Of a stretch of 64,000 nt of DNA, positions 9,504 to 18,283 are shown piece after piece (the first letter of the stretch is position 1; every line of letters begins with the position of its first letter). This DNA comes from an uncultured Prevotella sp. (GTDB lineage: Bacteria; Bacteroidota; Bacteroidia; Bacteroidales; Bacteroidaceae): NCBI GenBank assembly GCA_905233985.1, contig CAJOFA010000017.1, positions 1-64,000 of the forward strand, in the 5' to 3' direction. The position numbers and the translations under genes were made by a program. The notes beneath the pieces are model-generated. The model made no database searches, was not told where the DNA came from, and saw only the letters and a list, made by a program, of their open reading frames with translations.

Positions 9504-10421
9504 ATGAAAGTATTAGTTGCAACAGAAAAACCATTCGCAGCAGCTGCTGTGAATGGTATCAAGGCAGAAGTAGAAGCAGCAGGCAATGAGCTCGCGCTGC
9601 TCGAGAAATATACAGAGAAGGCACAGCTGTTGGACGCTGTCAAGGATGCCGACGCACTCATTATCCGTTCAGATAAGGTTGATGCTGAGGTACTCGACGC
9701 TGCTAAGCAGTTGAAGATTGTGGTTCGTGCCGGTGCCGGTTACGACAACATCGACCTCGCCGCTGCTACAGCCCATAACGTAGTGGCTGAGAATACGCCA
9801 GGTCAGAACGCTAACGCCGTAGCCGAGTTGGTGTTCGGTCTGCTGGTGATGGCCGTTCGCGGTTTCTACAACGGCAAGAGCGGTTCAGAGCTGCTCGGTA
9901 AGAAGCTGGGTATCCTTGCCTTCGGTAACGTTGGTCGTAACGTGGCCCGCATCGCCAAGGGCTTTGGTATGGATGTCTATGCCTTCGACGCGTACTGTCC
10001 TGCAGAGGTCATCGAGAAGGCTGGCGTTCACGCCGTAGCTAATCAGGATGCTCTCTTCGAGACCTGTGATGTCGTTTCGCTGCATATCCCCGCAACACCT
10101 GAGACCAAGCAGAGCATCAACTACGCGCTGGTCGGTAAGATGAAGAAGGGTGGCATTCTCGTGAATACTGCTCGTAAGGAGGTTATCGACGAGGCCGGTC
10201 TCATTAAACTGATGGCTGAGCGTGAAGATTTGAAGTTCGTTACAGACATCATGCCTGATGCCAACGACGAGTTCCAGAAGTTCGAAGGCCGTTACTTCTC
10301 TACTCCTAAGAAGATGGGCGCCCAGACAGCCGAGGCCAACATCAATGCCGGCATCGCAGCCGCCAAGCAGATCAACGCTTTCTTCAAAGACGGCGACACG
10401 AAGTTCCAGGTGAACAAGTAA
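9504..10421 (+). CDS. serA: D-3-phosphoglycerate dehydrogenase SerA (short form)
   Basis: A 305-residue member of the D-2-hydroxyacid dehydrogenase family that oxidises 3-phosphoglycerate with NAD, the first step of serine synthesis. The Rossmann motif is LAFGNVGRNVA, and VVRAGAGYDNID is the substrate-loop signature. It lacks a C-terminal ACT domain, so serine feedback through that domain is not expected; this short type is common in Bacteroidales. It follows serC directly and is closed by a strong terminator. Confidence 0.95.
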   Translation: MKVLVATEKPFAAAAVNGIKAEVEAAGNELALLEKYTEKAQLLDAVKDADALIIRSDKVDAEVLDAAKQLKIVVRAGAGYDNIDLAAATAHNVVAENTPGQNANAVAELVFGLLVMAVRGFYNGKSGSELLGKKLGILAFGNVGRNVARIAKGFGMDVYAFDAYCPAEVIEKAGVHAVANQDALFETCDVVSLHIPATPETKQSINYALVGKMKKGGILVNTARKEVIDEAGLIKLMAEREDLKFVTDIMPDANDEFQKFEGRYFSTPKKMGAQTAEANINAGIAAAKQINAFFKDGDTKFQVNK

Positions 10422-10460
10422 AGTACGTCAACAGGCTTTACGCCTTGACTTCACTCATAC

Positions 10461-10495
10461 AAAAAACAGCCTCCCAATCGGGGGGCTGTTTTGTT
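10461..10495. terminator. Bidirectional intrinsic terminator between serA and the GH5 gene
   Basis: A 10-bp stem (10466-10475 with 10480-10489, one G:U pair, loop AATC) has an A-run on its left and a T-run on its right. It can therefore end transcription of both serA (plus) and the convergent GH5 gene (minus). Confidence 0.9.
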
Positions 10496-10512
10496 GATGT
10501 AAAAGGTAGGGG

Positions 10513-12204
10513 TTATTTAATCACAACCTTTTTGCCGTTGATGATGTACACGCCCTTACCAGGATTCGTCACGCGTTGACCGGAAAGGTTGTAAATCACG
10601 TTGTTGTTCTCCTGAGAATAGCTGATATTCTGAATACCTGCTGTGTTCGCGGTCAAGACTGCCTTAGTGACCTTAATACCATGTCCCTGGAAGAGCACAC
10701 CTTTATTCTTAATCGTGCTGAAGATGGATGAAGGGAAGCCGAAAACTGTCGTGTGTTCTGTGCCGGACGGTGTGCCGTAATGGTCAGCGGGATTGAAGTC
10801 GGCATCGTATTCTACGCCATCTGCCGTGAATTTGATTTTCGACGACCAGTCGTTGTACCAGAACTGGAACATGCCATAGGCATCATCACCCGTAAACTGG
10901 TCATAATTCTGCTGATAGGTCACCACAAGAAAGGGTGCTTCCTCGAAATCAGAAAAGAGGTTGGCGGGGAAGTTGATGGCAGTTCCCCATTCCAGCTGTT
11001 GCTCGCCTTCAAAAACCACGATGCCATCATCAACCGAGCCCATCGTCGGATATTCACCTTCGAATCCTGCGCCATGATATGCCACGGTGAGCGTTTTTGC
11101 GAGGTCTGCTTGGTTGAAGCACGGAACAGAACGGTACACGCCGTCCGAGAGTCCCATCCAGTAGAAGGTGGCTGCATTGTTTTGCTTGGCTGTTTTTACG
11201 ACATAAGAAGCATAAGTCAGATAACGTTCACGGTCAGCGTCATAGTCCGTGACGCTGGCATCGACATTGCTGGTGGCCCACTCGCCGAGGATGACGGGAT
11301 AGCCTTTGTCAATGAAATAAGTTTTCAACGTATTGAACATATTACGGATTTCAGTCGCGCCCGATGAGATGTTGGGGTAGGCGTGGACCTGAATGGCAAT
11401 ATGTCCCGAGCCGCCGGGGTCTGAAGGAATCACCAACTTGGACAGTGGTTCGGTCAGATGATCGTTCCAGTTGCCAGTGCCATTTGCGGCAGCATAGGTG
11501 TTAATCACGAGGTTGCGCTTCTGGTTGTTACCGCCCGTGGCGCGCACAGCGTTCACAAACGATTTGGCATAGCTGTTGAGGGCATTGTAGGAGTCGGTGG
11601 CCGAGGCAGCGTCATAACCGCCCGTGGCATTATAGGATGCGAAGCACCATGAGTTCAGGTCATCGAGCATCTCGTTGTAGCCTTCGAAGACCAAGTGCTG
11701 GTCGTAGTCCTTGAAGGTCTCAGCAATCTGTTTCCAAAGATACTCATATTTCTCCTTCGTATTGTTATACGTGTTCATGCTGGCATGAATCCAGTGGATT
11801 CTGTTGGCGTTTTTGCTGTCGTCGCCGGTGTCGTGGTGTACATTGATAATGCAGTACATGCCGTTGTTAATGACATAATCTACTACCTCCTTGACACGGG
11901 CCATCCAAGCAGCATCTACTTTGCCTTCGCTGTCCATGTGGTTATACCAGGTCACAGGCACGCGAATAGCGCCAAAGCCGGCATTCTTCATCATCGTCAT
12001 CAGTTCGGGTTTGGTGACGGGCTGTCCCCAGTAGGTTTCCGACTCCACTCCCTGATGAACACCATTGCCGTTGGCATCCAACGTATTGCCAAGATTCCAG
12101 CCTACTCCCATGTTTTTCACAGCGTCAGAAGCCGATTCGAAATTCTGTGCATACGACACTGTGGCAAACAACATACATGATAAAATCGTTAATAGTTTTT
12201 TCAT
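10513..12204 (-). CDS. Secreted GH5 endoglucanase-type glycosidase
   Basis: A 563-residue secreted hydrolase with signal peptide MKKLLTILSCMLFATVSYAQ. The GH5 barrel covers about residues 25-365: GVGWNLGNTLDA, AIRVPVTWYNHM, INVHHDTG, acid/base Glu178 in FEGYNEM, and nucleophile Glu308 in VILGEWATS. Residues about 390-515 form an aromatic-rich beta domain that looks like a carbohydrate-binding module I cannot place. The protein ends in a Por-type tail (YNLSGQRV, GKGVYIINGKKVVIK). Likely an endo-beta-1,4-glucanase, or a xyloglucanase/mannanase of the same family. It sits alone with its own promoter and terminator between serA and DUF1015, genes that I recall as adjacent in many Bacteroidales. 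Confidence 0.93.
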   Translation of the reverse strand: MKKLLTILSCMLFATVSYAQNFESASDAVKNMGVGWNLGNTLDANGNGVHQGVESETYWGQPVTKPELMTMMKNAGFGAIRVPVTWYNHMDSEGKVDAAWMARVKEVVDYVINNGMYCIINVHHDTGDDSKNANRIHWIHASMNTYNNTKEKYEYLWKQIAETFKDYDQHLVFEGYNEMLDDLNSWCFASYNATGGYDAASATDSYNALNSYAKSFVNAVRATGGNNQKRNLVINTYAAANGTGNWNDHLTEPLSKLVIPSDPGGSGHIAIQVHAYPNISSGATEIRNMFNTLKTYFIDKGYPVILGEWATSNVDASVTDYDADRERYLTYASYVVKTAKQNNAATFYWMGLSDGVYRSVPCFNQADLAKTLTVAYHGAGFEGEYPTMGSVDDGIVVFEGEQQLEWGTAINFPANLFSDFEEAPFLVVTYQQNYDQFTGDDAYGMFQFWYNDWSSKIKFTADGVEYDADFNPADHYGTPSGTEHTTVFGFPSSIFSTIKNKGVLFQGHGIKVTKAVLTANTAGIQNISYSQENNNVIYNLSGQRVTNPGKGVYIINGKKVVIK

Positions 12205-12233
12205 TGTCTTTTCTTTTAGTTAATTATTCCGTT

Positions 12234-12242
12234 GCAAAGGTA
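12234..12242 (-). promoter_or_regulatory. Promoter -7 element (TACCTTTGC) of the GH5 gene
   Basis: A perfect TAnnTTTGC on the minus strand, 29 bases before the GH5 start, with an upstream TTG at roughly the -33 position. Confidence 0.75.
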
Positions 12243-12304
12243 AGTAAAAAGTTGAAACAATCCTAATATTTTAGCAAAGATTTTGAAATATCGCGACTTT
12301 TGCG

Positions 12305-12313
12305 TAAATTTGC
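12305..12313 (+). promoter_or_regulatory. Promoter -7 element (TAAATTTGC) of the DUF1015 gene
   Basis: A perfect TAnnTTTGC 35 bases before ATG 12349. Its position rules out the longer upstream in-frame start at 12283. Confidence 0.7.
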
Positions 12314-12348
12314 ACTCTCTAACGAACATACAACAAACAATAAAAGTC

Positions 12349-13593
12349 ATGATAGTAAAACCATTCAAAGGAATCCGCCCGCCACGCGAACTGGTGGAGC
12401 AAGTAGAGAGCCGTCCCTATGACGTGCTGGACAGTGAAGAGGCTCGCGCCGAAGCCGGCGACAACGAGAAGAGTCTCTACCACATCATTAAACCCGAGAT
12501 AGACTTCCCCGTAGGCACCAGTGAGTATGACCCGCGTGTCTATGAGAAGGCTGCCGAGAATTTCCAGAAGTTCCAGGATAAGGGCTGGCTCGTTCAGGAC
12601 GCGCGCGAACATTATTATATATATGCGCAGACGATGAAAGGCAAGACACAGTACGGCCTCGTGGTGTGTGCACATACCGACGACTATATGTCAGGCCGCA
12701 TCAAGAAGCACGAGCTGACGCGCCGCGACAAGGAGGAAGACCGCATGAAGCATGTCCGCGTCAACAACGCCAACATCGAACCCGTGTTCTTTGCCTATCC
12801 CGACAATGCCGTGCTCGACGCGCTGATTATGCGCTACGCCCAGACGGAGCCCGAGTATGATTTCATCGCGCCCATTGACGGCTTCCGCCACCAGTTCTGG
12901 ATCATCAGCGACGAGGCCGATATCAACACTGTCACCAAGACCTTCCAGCAGATGCCCAGCTTCTACATTGCCGACGGCCACCATCGCTCAGCCGCTGCTG
13001 CATTAGTAGGTGCAGAGAAACAGAAGCAGAACCCCAACCACACCGGTACGGAGGAGTATAACTTCTTCATGGCCGTCTGCTTCCAGGCCAGTCAGCTGAC
13101 CATCCTCGACTATAACCGCGTGGTGAAAGACCTCAACGGTATGAGCTCGGAAGAATTCCTCGCCGCATTGCAGGTCAACTTCATCGTTGCAGACAAGGGA
13201 ACGGACATCTACAAGCCCGCTAAGTTGCATGAGTTCTCACTCTATCTTGACGGCCACTGGTACAGCCTCACGGCCAAGGAAGGCACCTACGACAACAGCG
13301 ACCCCATCGGCGTGCTCGACGTGGACATCAGCAGCCGTCTTATTCTCGACGAGATACTCAACATCGGCGACCTGCGTTCCTCGAAGCGCATCGACTTCGT
13401 GGGTGGCTTGCGCGGATTGGGTGAGCTGAAGCGCCGTGTGGATTCTGGTGAGATGCGTGCTGCTTTGGCGCTCTATCCCGTCACCATGCAGCAGATCATG
13501 GACATCGCCGACAGCGGTAAGATCATGCCCCCCAAGGCAACATGGTTCGAGCCGAAACTTCGCTCAGGACTGGTGATTCATAAACTGGTATAA
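12349..13593 (+). CDS. DUF1015 family protein
   Basis: A 414-residue cytoplasmic protein that begins MIVKPFKGIRPP, the hallmark start of DUF1015. Other family signatures are YVHV-type blocks seen here as GLVVCAHTDDY, FYIADGHHRSAAA and DFVGGLRGLGEL. Its biochemical role is not established; the HHR motif and conserved acidic residues suggest an enzyme. In many Bacteroidales it follows serC-serA and has been guessed to link to serine metabolism, but here the GH5 gene separates them. Its stop overlaps the yigZ start by one base, so the two are translationally coupled. Confidence 0.9.
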   Translation: MIVKPFKGIRPPRELVEQVESRPYDVLDSEEARAEAGDNEKSLYHIIKPEIDFPVGTSEYDPRVYEKAAENFQKFQDKGWLVQDAREHYYIYAQTMKGKTQYGLVVCAHTDDYMSGRIKKHELTRRDKEEDRMKHVRVNNANIEPVFFAYPDNAVLDALIMRYAQTEPEYDFIAPIDGFRHQFWIISDEADINTVTKTFQQMPSFYIADGHHRSAAAALVGAEKQKQNPNHTGTEEYNFFMAVCFQASQLTILDYNRVVKDLNGMSSEEFLAALQVNFIVADKGTDIYKPAKLHEFSLYLDGHWYSLTAKEGTYDNSDPIGVLDVDISSRLILDEILNIGDLRSSKRIDFVGGLRGLGELKRRVDSGEMRAALALYPVTMQQIMDIADSGKIMPPKATWFEPKLRSGLVIHKLV

Positions 13594-14171
13594 TGTCCGA
13601 CGAATATCGCACCATAGCAACCGACAGCGAGGGATATTACACCGAGAAACGGAGTAAGTTCCTCGCTTTCGCCCATCATGTAGAGACGGCAGAGCAGGTG
13701 AAGGACATCATCGCCCGCTACCGCAAGAAATACTATGATGCGCGCCACGTGTGCTATGCCTATATGCTGGGGGCGGCCCGCACGGACTTCCGCGCCAACG
13801 ATGACGGCGAGCCCTCGTCAACGGCTGGCAAGCCCATCCTCGGACAAATCAATTCCAACGAGCTCACCGACATACTCATCGTCGTCGTGCGCTACTATGG
13901 CGGCGTGAACCTCGGCACCAGCGGACTCATCGTCGCCTACCGCGAGGCAGCCGCCGACGCCATTGCCCATGCCACCATCGAGACCCGTCAGGTGGAGGAG
14001 GAAATCGTCTTCACTTTTTCCTATCCGCAGATGAATGATGTCATGCGCATCATCAAGGACATGCAGCCCCGCATCCTCAGCCAGACCTTCGACAACACCT
14101 GCGAGCTCCGTCTCCTCATCCGCCAGTCCGAAGCCGACCAGCTCCGCCAGCGACTCAACGCCCTGCTTTAG
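13593..14171 (+). CDS. YigZ/IMPACT family protein
   Basis: A 192-residue protein of the UPF0029 family. The N-terminal IMPACT domain has the signatures KRSKFLAFAHHV, DDGEPSSTAGKPIL and VVVRYYGGVNLGTSGL; a ferredoxin-like C-terminal domain follows. Relatives are linked to translation control (eukaryotic IMPACT) and bind RNA or ribosomes, but the bacterial role is unclear. Its ATG overlaps the DUF1015 stop (TAATG at 13591-13595). Its 3' end overlaps that of the convergent trmH gene by 4 bases. Confidence 0.92.
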   Translation: MSDEYRTIATDSEGYYTEKRSKFLAFAHHVETAEQVKDIIARYRKKYYDARHVCYAYMLGAARTDFRANDDGEPSSTAGKPILGQINSNELTDILIVVVRYYGGVNLGTSGLIVAYREAAADAIAHATIETRQVEEEIVFTFSYPQMNDVMRIIKDMQPRILSQTFDNTCELRLLIRQSEADQLRQRLNALL

Positions 14172-14923
14172 CTTCTTCTTCTGAACTCCGAACATGTAAT
14201 AGCTGTAGCAATAGCTACATTCAGACTATCAGCTGTCTGTCCCTGATGAAAGTTAGGGATGAGCAACGGGTGCGTGATGTGTTCACGTAGGGCAGGGGAG
14301 ATGCCCTTGCCTTCGTTACCCATGACGATGATGCCGTTCGAAGTGAGCGATTGTGTGTAGATATCCTTTCCGTCGAGCAGCGTTCCATAGACAGGTATGC
14401 CGGTAGTCTGTGCCTTGTCGGTCAATGCCATAAGGTCAGTATATAGAATATGTACGCGTGCGATACTTCCCATAGATGCCTGCACCACTTTGGGACTCCA
14501 TGCATCGGCGGTATCAGGGCTGCAATAGATGGTGTCGATGCCAAACCAGTCTGCTATGCGGATGATGGTGCCGAGGTTGCCCGGGTCTTGCACTCCGTCG
14601 AGGGCAAGGGAGAGTTGTGATGGCTGAGCCTCTTTCATTTCTTCTTCCATCGGTAGGCGGAACACGGCGAGCACGCCCTGCGGATGTTGCAGAAAACTGA
14701 TGCGCCGCAGCTCCTCAGCCGAACAGGCCACGACAAAACTGCATTCCCTTTCCTCCAACCTGCTCATAACCCCTTGTTCCTTAAAGAGCGTGACTACTTC
14801 AAAGTTTGCGTCGAGCAAGTCGTTAACCACCTTCGGTCCCTCAGCTACAAAGAGTTCTTCGCGCTGACGGTATTTCTTCTGCTCCAATGAGCGAACCAGT
14901 TTCTGTTGTGCCTTACTTATCAT
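14168..14923 (-). CDS. TrmH/SpoU family RNA 2'-O-methyltransferase
   Basis: A 251-residue SPOUT methyltransferase. An N-terminal substrate-binding segment (KYRQREELFVAEGPKVV) precedes the catalytic domain with SpoU motif 1 (LDGVQDPGNLGTIIR), motif 2 (IIVMGNEGKGIS) and motif 3 (IPNFHQGQTADSLNVAIA). It should methylate a ribose in rRNA or tRNA; the target is unknown. It is divergent from tamL, with back-to-back promoters in the 115 bases between them. A second SpoU protein is at 47674-48453. Confidence 0.92.
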   Translation of the reverse strand: MISKAQQKLVRSLEQKKYRQREELFVAEGPKVVNDLLDANFEVVTLFKEQGVMSRLEERECSFVVACSAEELRRISFLQHPQGVLAVFRLPMEEEMKEAQPSQLSLALDGVQDPGNLGTIIRIADWFGIDTIYCSPDTADAWSPKVVQASMGSIARVHILYTDLMALTDKAQTTGIPVYGTLLDGKDIYTQSLTSNGIIVMGNEGKGISPALREHITHPLLIPNFHQGQTADSLNVAIATAITCSEFRRRS

Positions 14924-14948
14924 ATAAAAAGTTCTTCGTTATCACTTT

Positions 14949-14957
14949 GCAAAAATA
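14949..14957 (-). promoter_or_regulatory. Promoter -7 element (TATTTTTGC) of trmH
   Basis: TAnnTTTGC on the minus strand, 25 bases before ATG 14923, in the divergent trmH-tamL spacer. Confidence 0.65.
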
Positions 14958-15022
14958 ATCACAAAAGTTGACACTTCCAAATCTTTTTCACGAAAATAGT
15001 TGGTTTTTTACGCACTAAATTG

Positions 15023-15031
15023 TACCTTTGC
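15023..15031 (+). promoter_or_regulatory. Promoter -7 element (TACCTTTGC) of tamL
   Basis: A perfect -7 box ending only 7 bases before the tamL ATG at 15039, so the mRNA should start about 5 bases before the start codon. Confidence 0.75.
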
Positions 15032-15038
15032 ACTACGT

Positions 15039-17177
15039 ATGAAAGTAAAACTGCTGTTGATTTGTGTCGTAGCGGCTGTGTTGTCGGCCTGTTCGGGAAC
15101 GAAAGACATTCCTGAGGATGCCTTGTTGCTGCACCGCGTGAAGGTTATTGACACAGAGAAACATGCTGACGTGAACACCGTACTGATGAAACAGTACGTC
15201 AAGCAACGCGAGCAGACCCGATGGTTCGGACTTGTCAGACAGCCGATTGTGTTTGACTCGCTCAGTGCCATTCTCTCCTGTAATGAGTTGCGTATGGCGC
15301 TGATGAACCTCGGCTATCTTGACGCACGGGTTGACTTGCGTACTAGGCAGCTTTCGAAGCAAAGAGTTGATGTTGACTATCTGCTCCATGCAGGTGAACC
15401 CTATTTTCTGCGTAACGTGAGTTATACCATCGAAGACTCCTGCATGGCCGAACTGCTGAAGGATGACATACAGAACAGAACGCTCCACAGCGGAATGCGC
15501 TTCAACGTAGAGAACCTCGACCGGGAACGTAAGCGGTTCAACGAATGGGCCATTAATAACGGATATTACCGCTTCAACAAGGAGTATGTCAGCTATGTTG
15601 CTGATTCTGCCGTCGGTGGCAGACAGATAGACCTTGAGCTGCAACTGCATAAGTTCCGCCGAAACAACCGTCCTGATACACTTCATCAGCGCTACATGAT
15701 ACGCCGTGTGGAATTCTTCTGCGGCAATGATGACGGACAGCCTATCCCCCTGCGTCAGAAAGTGCTTCAGAACAATACCTTCATCACGCCAGGCTCGTGG
15801 TATTCAGCGCGCGATCTGCAGAACACCTATACACATTTCGGACGACTGGGGGCTGTCAGATACACAGACATTAACTTCACCGAGGTGCCTGATTCGAATC
15901 TGCTGGATTGCTCCATACGACTCTCGACGAATAAGCCTCGTACCATTAGCTTCCAGCCCGAAGGAACCAATACTGCCGGCGACCTGGGTGCTGCTGCCAC
16001 GCTGAGTTACCAGAACCGTAACCTTTTTCACGGCTCAGAACTGCTGAGCATTGAGCTGCGCGGTGCCTATGAAGCCATCCGCGGACTGGAGGGGTACAGC
16101 AATCAGGACTTTATCGAGTTGTCGGCACAAGCCAGTCTGAGCTTCCCGCGCTTTATTGCTCCTTTCCTCAGCAGCAGTTTCCGTCGTCGTATCAATGCCA
16201 CCAGTGAGGTATCGCTGCTCTATGACTCACAGAACCGTCCCGAGTTCCACCGCCGTGTGCTGTCGTTGGCCTGGCGCTACAAGTGGAATGACTCCAACCA
16301 TCATGACCGCTACCAGATTGACTTGCTTGACTTGAACTATGTTTTCATGCCCTGGATCAGCGATACATTCCGCAACGAATATCTCGATGACACCAGCAGT
16401 CGTAATGCCATTCTGAGCTATAACTACAAAGACCTGTTCATCATGAAGTCAGGTTTCGGCTTCACCTATAACAATGGTGTCTATGCGGTGAAGGCAAACA
16501 TAGAGACTGCGGGTAACCTCCTCTCGCTTGTGGCGGGCTTGACCCATGCAGAACGCGACGAGGAAACGGGACAGCGCGAACTGTTCCGCATAGCCTATGC
16601 ACAATATGTAAAAGGTGACTTCGAGTACACCCGCAACATCGCTATTGACTTCAAGCAACAGCTGGTTTTCCACTTCGGACTCGGGTTGGCTTATCCCTAT
16701 GGCAACAGCAGCATTCTTCCTTTCGAGAAACGCTATTTCGCAGGCGGTGCCAACAGCGTGCGCGGATGGAGTGTGCGCTCGTTGGGACCTGGCAGCTATG
16801 CGGGTGAGGATGGACGTATTGACTTCATCAACCAGACGGGTGACATGAAGCTTGACCTGAACGTAGAGTATCGTGCCCATCTCTTCTGGAAACTCGGTGG
16901 AGCGCTCTTTGTTGACGCAGGAAATATCTGGACGCTGCGAAACTATAAGGACCAGCCCGGCGGACAGTTCAACTTCAAAACGTTCCTCAAACAGTTGGCT
17001 GTCGGCTATGGCATTGGCCTGCGTTTCAACTTCGACTACTTCGTCCTGCGTTTTGACTTAGGTATGAAAGCCGTCAATCCCGCTTACGAGTCGGGATCCG
17101 ATGAGCATTTCCCCATCATCCATCCCAAACTCAGTCGCGACTTTGCCTTTCATTTCGCGGTCGGTATGCCATTCTAA
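15039..17177 (+). CDS. tamL: TamL-type Omp85 outer membrane lipoprotein
   Basis: A 712-residue BamA/TamA-like outer membrane protein. The lipoprotein signal peptide ends VLSACSG, and the start CSGTKDIPEDALLLHRVKV is typical of TamL, the lipidated TamA homologue of Bacteroidetes. POTRA-like domains fill the first ~330 residues. The C-terminal half is a 16-strand barrel with the L6-loop motif VRGW (RYFAGGANSVRGWSV) and a terminal aromatic strand (FAFHFAVGMPF). TamL, usually with a TamB partner, helps insert outer membrane proteins; no tamB is next to it. ATG 15039 is preferred because an upstream in-frame start precedes the promoter. A SpoU methyltransferase next to tamL is, as I recall, common in this phylum. 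Confidence 0.9.
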   Translation: MKVKLLLICVVAAVLSACSGTKDIPEDALLLHRVKVIDTEKHADVNTVLMKQYVKQREQTRWFGLVRQPIVFDSLSAILSCNELRMALMNLGYLDARVDLRTRQLSKQRVDVDYLLHAGEPYFLRNVSYTIEDSCMAELLKDDIQNRTLHSGMRFNVENLDRERKRFNEWAINNGYYRFNKEYVSYVADSAVGGRQIDLELQLHKFRRNNRPDTLHQRYMIRRVEFFCGNDDGQPIPLRQKVLQNNTFITPGSWYSARDLQNTYTHFGRLGAVRYTDINFTEVPDSNLLDCSIRLSTNKPRTISFQPEGTNTAGDLGAAATLSYQNRNLFHGSELLSIELRGAYEAIRGLEGYSNQDFIELSAQASLSFPRFIAPFLSSSFRRRINATSEVSLLYDSQNRPEFHRRVLSLAWRYKWNDSNHHDRYQIDLLDLNYVFMPWISDTFRNEYLDDTSSRNAILSYNYKDLFIMKSGFGFTYNNGVYAVKANIETAGNLLSLVAGLTHAERDEETGQRELFRIAYAQYVKGDFEYTRNIAIDFKQQLVFHFGLGLAYPYGNSSILPFEKRYFAGGANSVRGWSVRSLGPGSYAGEDGRIDFINQTGDMKLDLNVEYRAHLFWKLGGALFVDAGNIWTLRNYKDQPGGQFNFKTFLKQLAVGYGIGLRFNFDYFVLRFDLGMKAVNPAYESGSDEHFPIIHPKLSRDFAFHFAVGMPF

Positions 17178-17187
17178 TTATTAATAT

Positions 17188-17988
17188 ATGAAATTCATCA
17201 GTTTTGGAAGCGGCAGCAGTGGTAACTGCTATTATCTCTACACACCCACCGATGGTCTGATTATCGACGTCGGGGTAGGGCTGCGCGCCCTGAAGAAAGC
17301 CTTTCGTGAATATGGCCTTTCGCTTTCTTCCGTACATCATATCCTCGTCACCCACGACCATGCCGACCACATCAAGTCCGTCGGCAGCCTCTCTACGGAG
17401 TTCCACCTGCCCGTCTATACCACGAAGGCCATTCACGACGGAATCTTCCGCAACTACTGTGTGACACGTAAGATAGAGCCCGATGCCGTGCGCTATATCC
17501 AAGCCGGGCAGACCGTCCGCATCGGCGAGTTCAGCGTCACCCCCTTCCTCGTACCCCACGACTCCGCCGAGTGTGTCGGCTACAGTATCACGTGCGACGG
17601 AGTCACCTTCTGCATCATTACTGATGTCGGCGAGATAACCCCCGATATCAGTCAGCACATCGCCAGTGCCAACTACCTCGTCATCGAGGCCAACCACGAT
17701 GAGGAGATGTTACAGGGCGGTCCCTATCCACAGTTCCTCAAGGAGCGCATCATGAGCAGTCACGGCCACCTGAGCAACCGCCATTGTGCCGAGGCATTGG
17801 CCAACAACATGACCGAACAGCTCCGCCACGTCTGGCTCTGCCATCTCAGCGAAGAGAACAACCACCCCGAGCTCGCCCGCAAGACCATCGAGACCGTCCT
17901 TCGCAGCTACGGCATCATTGCCGGCACCGACTTCCGGCTCGACGTCCTCAAGCGCCAGACCCCCAGCGACATCTGTGAGTTGGTGTAA
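17188..17988 (+). CDS. YycJ/WalJ-like MBL-fold metallohydrolase
   Basis: A 266-residue metallo-beta-lactamase-fold hydrolase. The metal motif HxHxDH is present as THDHADHI; the start MKFISFGSGSSGNCYYL matches the YycJ/ExoI-like branch, whose members act as 5'-3' exonucleases or phosphodiesterases in DNA repair. Further metal ligands lie in VPHDSAE, ITDVGE and SHGHLSN. No signal peptide. It follows tamL by 10 bases and is likely in the same transcript. Confidence 0.88.
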   Translation: MKFISFGSGSSGNCYYLYTPTDGLIIDVGVGLRALKKAFREYGLSLSSVHHILVTHDHADHIKSVGSLSTEFHLPVYTTKAIHDGIFRNYCVTRKIEPDAVRYIQAGQTVRIGEFSVTPFLVPHDSAECVGYSITCDGVTFCIITDVGEITPDISQHIASANYLVIEANHDEEMLQGGPYPQFLKERIMSSHGHLSNRHCAEALANNMTEQLRHVWLCHLSEENNHPELARKTIETVLRSYGIIAGTDFRLDVLKRQTPSDICELV

Positions 17989-18283
17989 AAAGCTTAATAG
18001 CAAAATGATAAAAACGGGGTGTTAAATCGTGCCCGTCCTGCAAGGCGTGCCTGATTATCAACGTGTCAAAAACGTCAGGTGCTATTTTGTAATTCCTTTG
18101 TTTTCTGTACATTACGTTTTCCGTTTGTGTCAATATACTCTGTCCCCTTGCATAAAACAAGAAAAAACACTAACTTTGCAGCATGAAACACCGCGAGCCT
18201 GCTTGCGCTCGGCAGTAGATGCGAGCATCACTGCTCTCACTTAACCGCAGCCTTGCAGGCATGAAACATCAAAACAACTTATT
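17989..18283 (+). promoter_or_regulatory. Intergenic leader with promoter at 18171-18179
   Basis: A 295-base spacer. It holds a perfect -7 element TAACTTTGC at 18171-18179, 104 bases before the next start codon. The leader after it contains small hairpins (for example GATGC GA GCATC near 18217) and two similar pieces, GCAGCATGAAAC and GCAGGCATGAAAC. I see no tRNA, riboswitch or coding region here. Confidence 0.55.
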
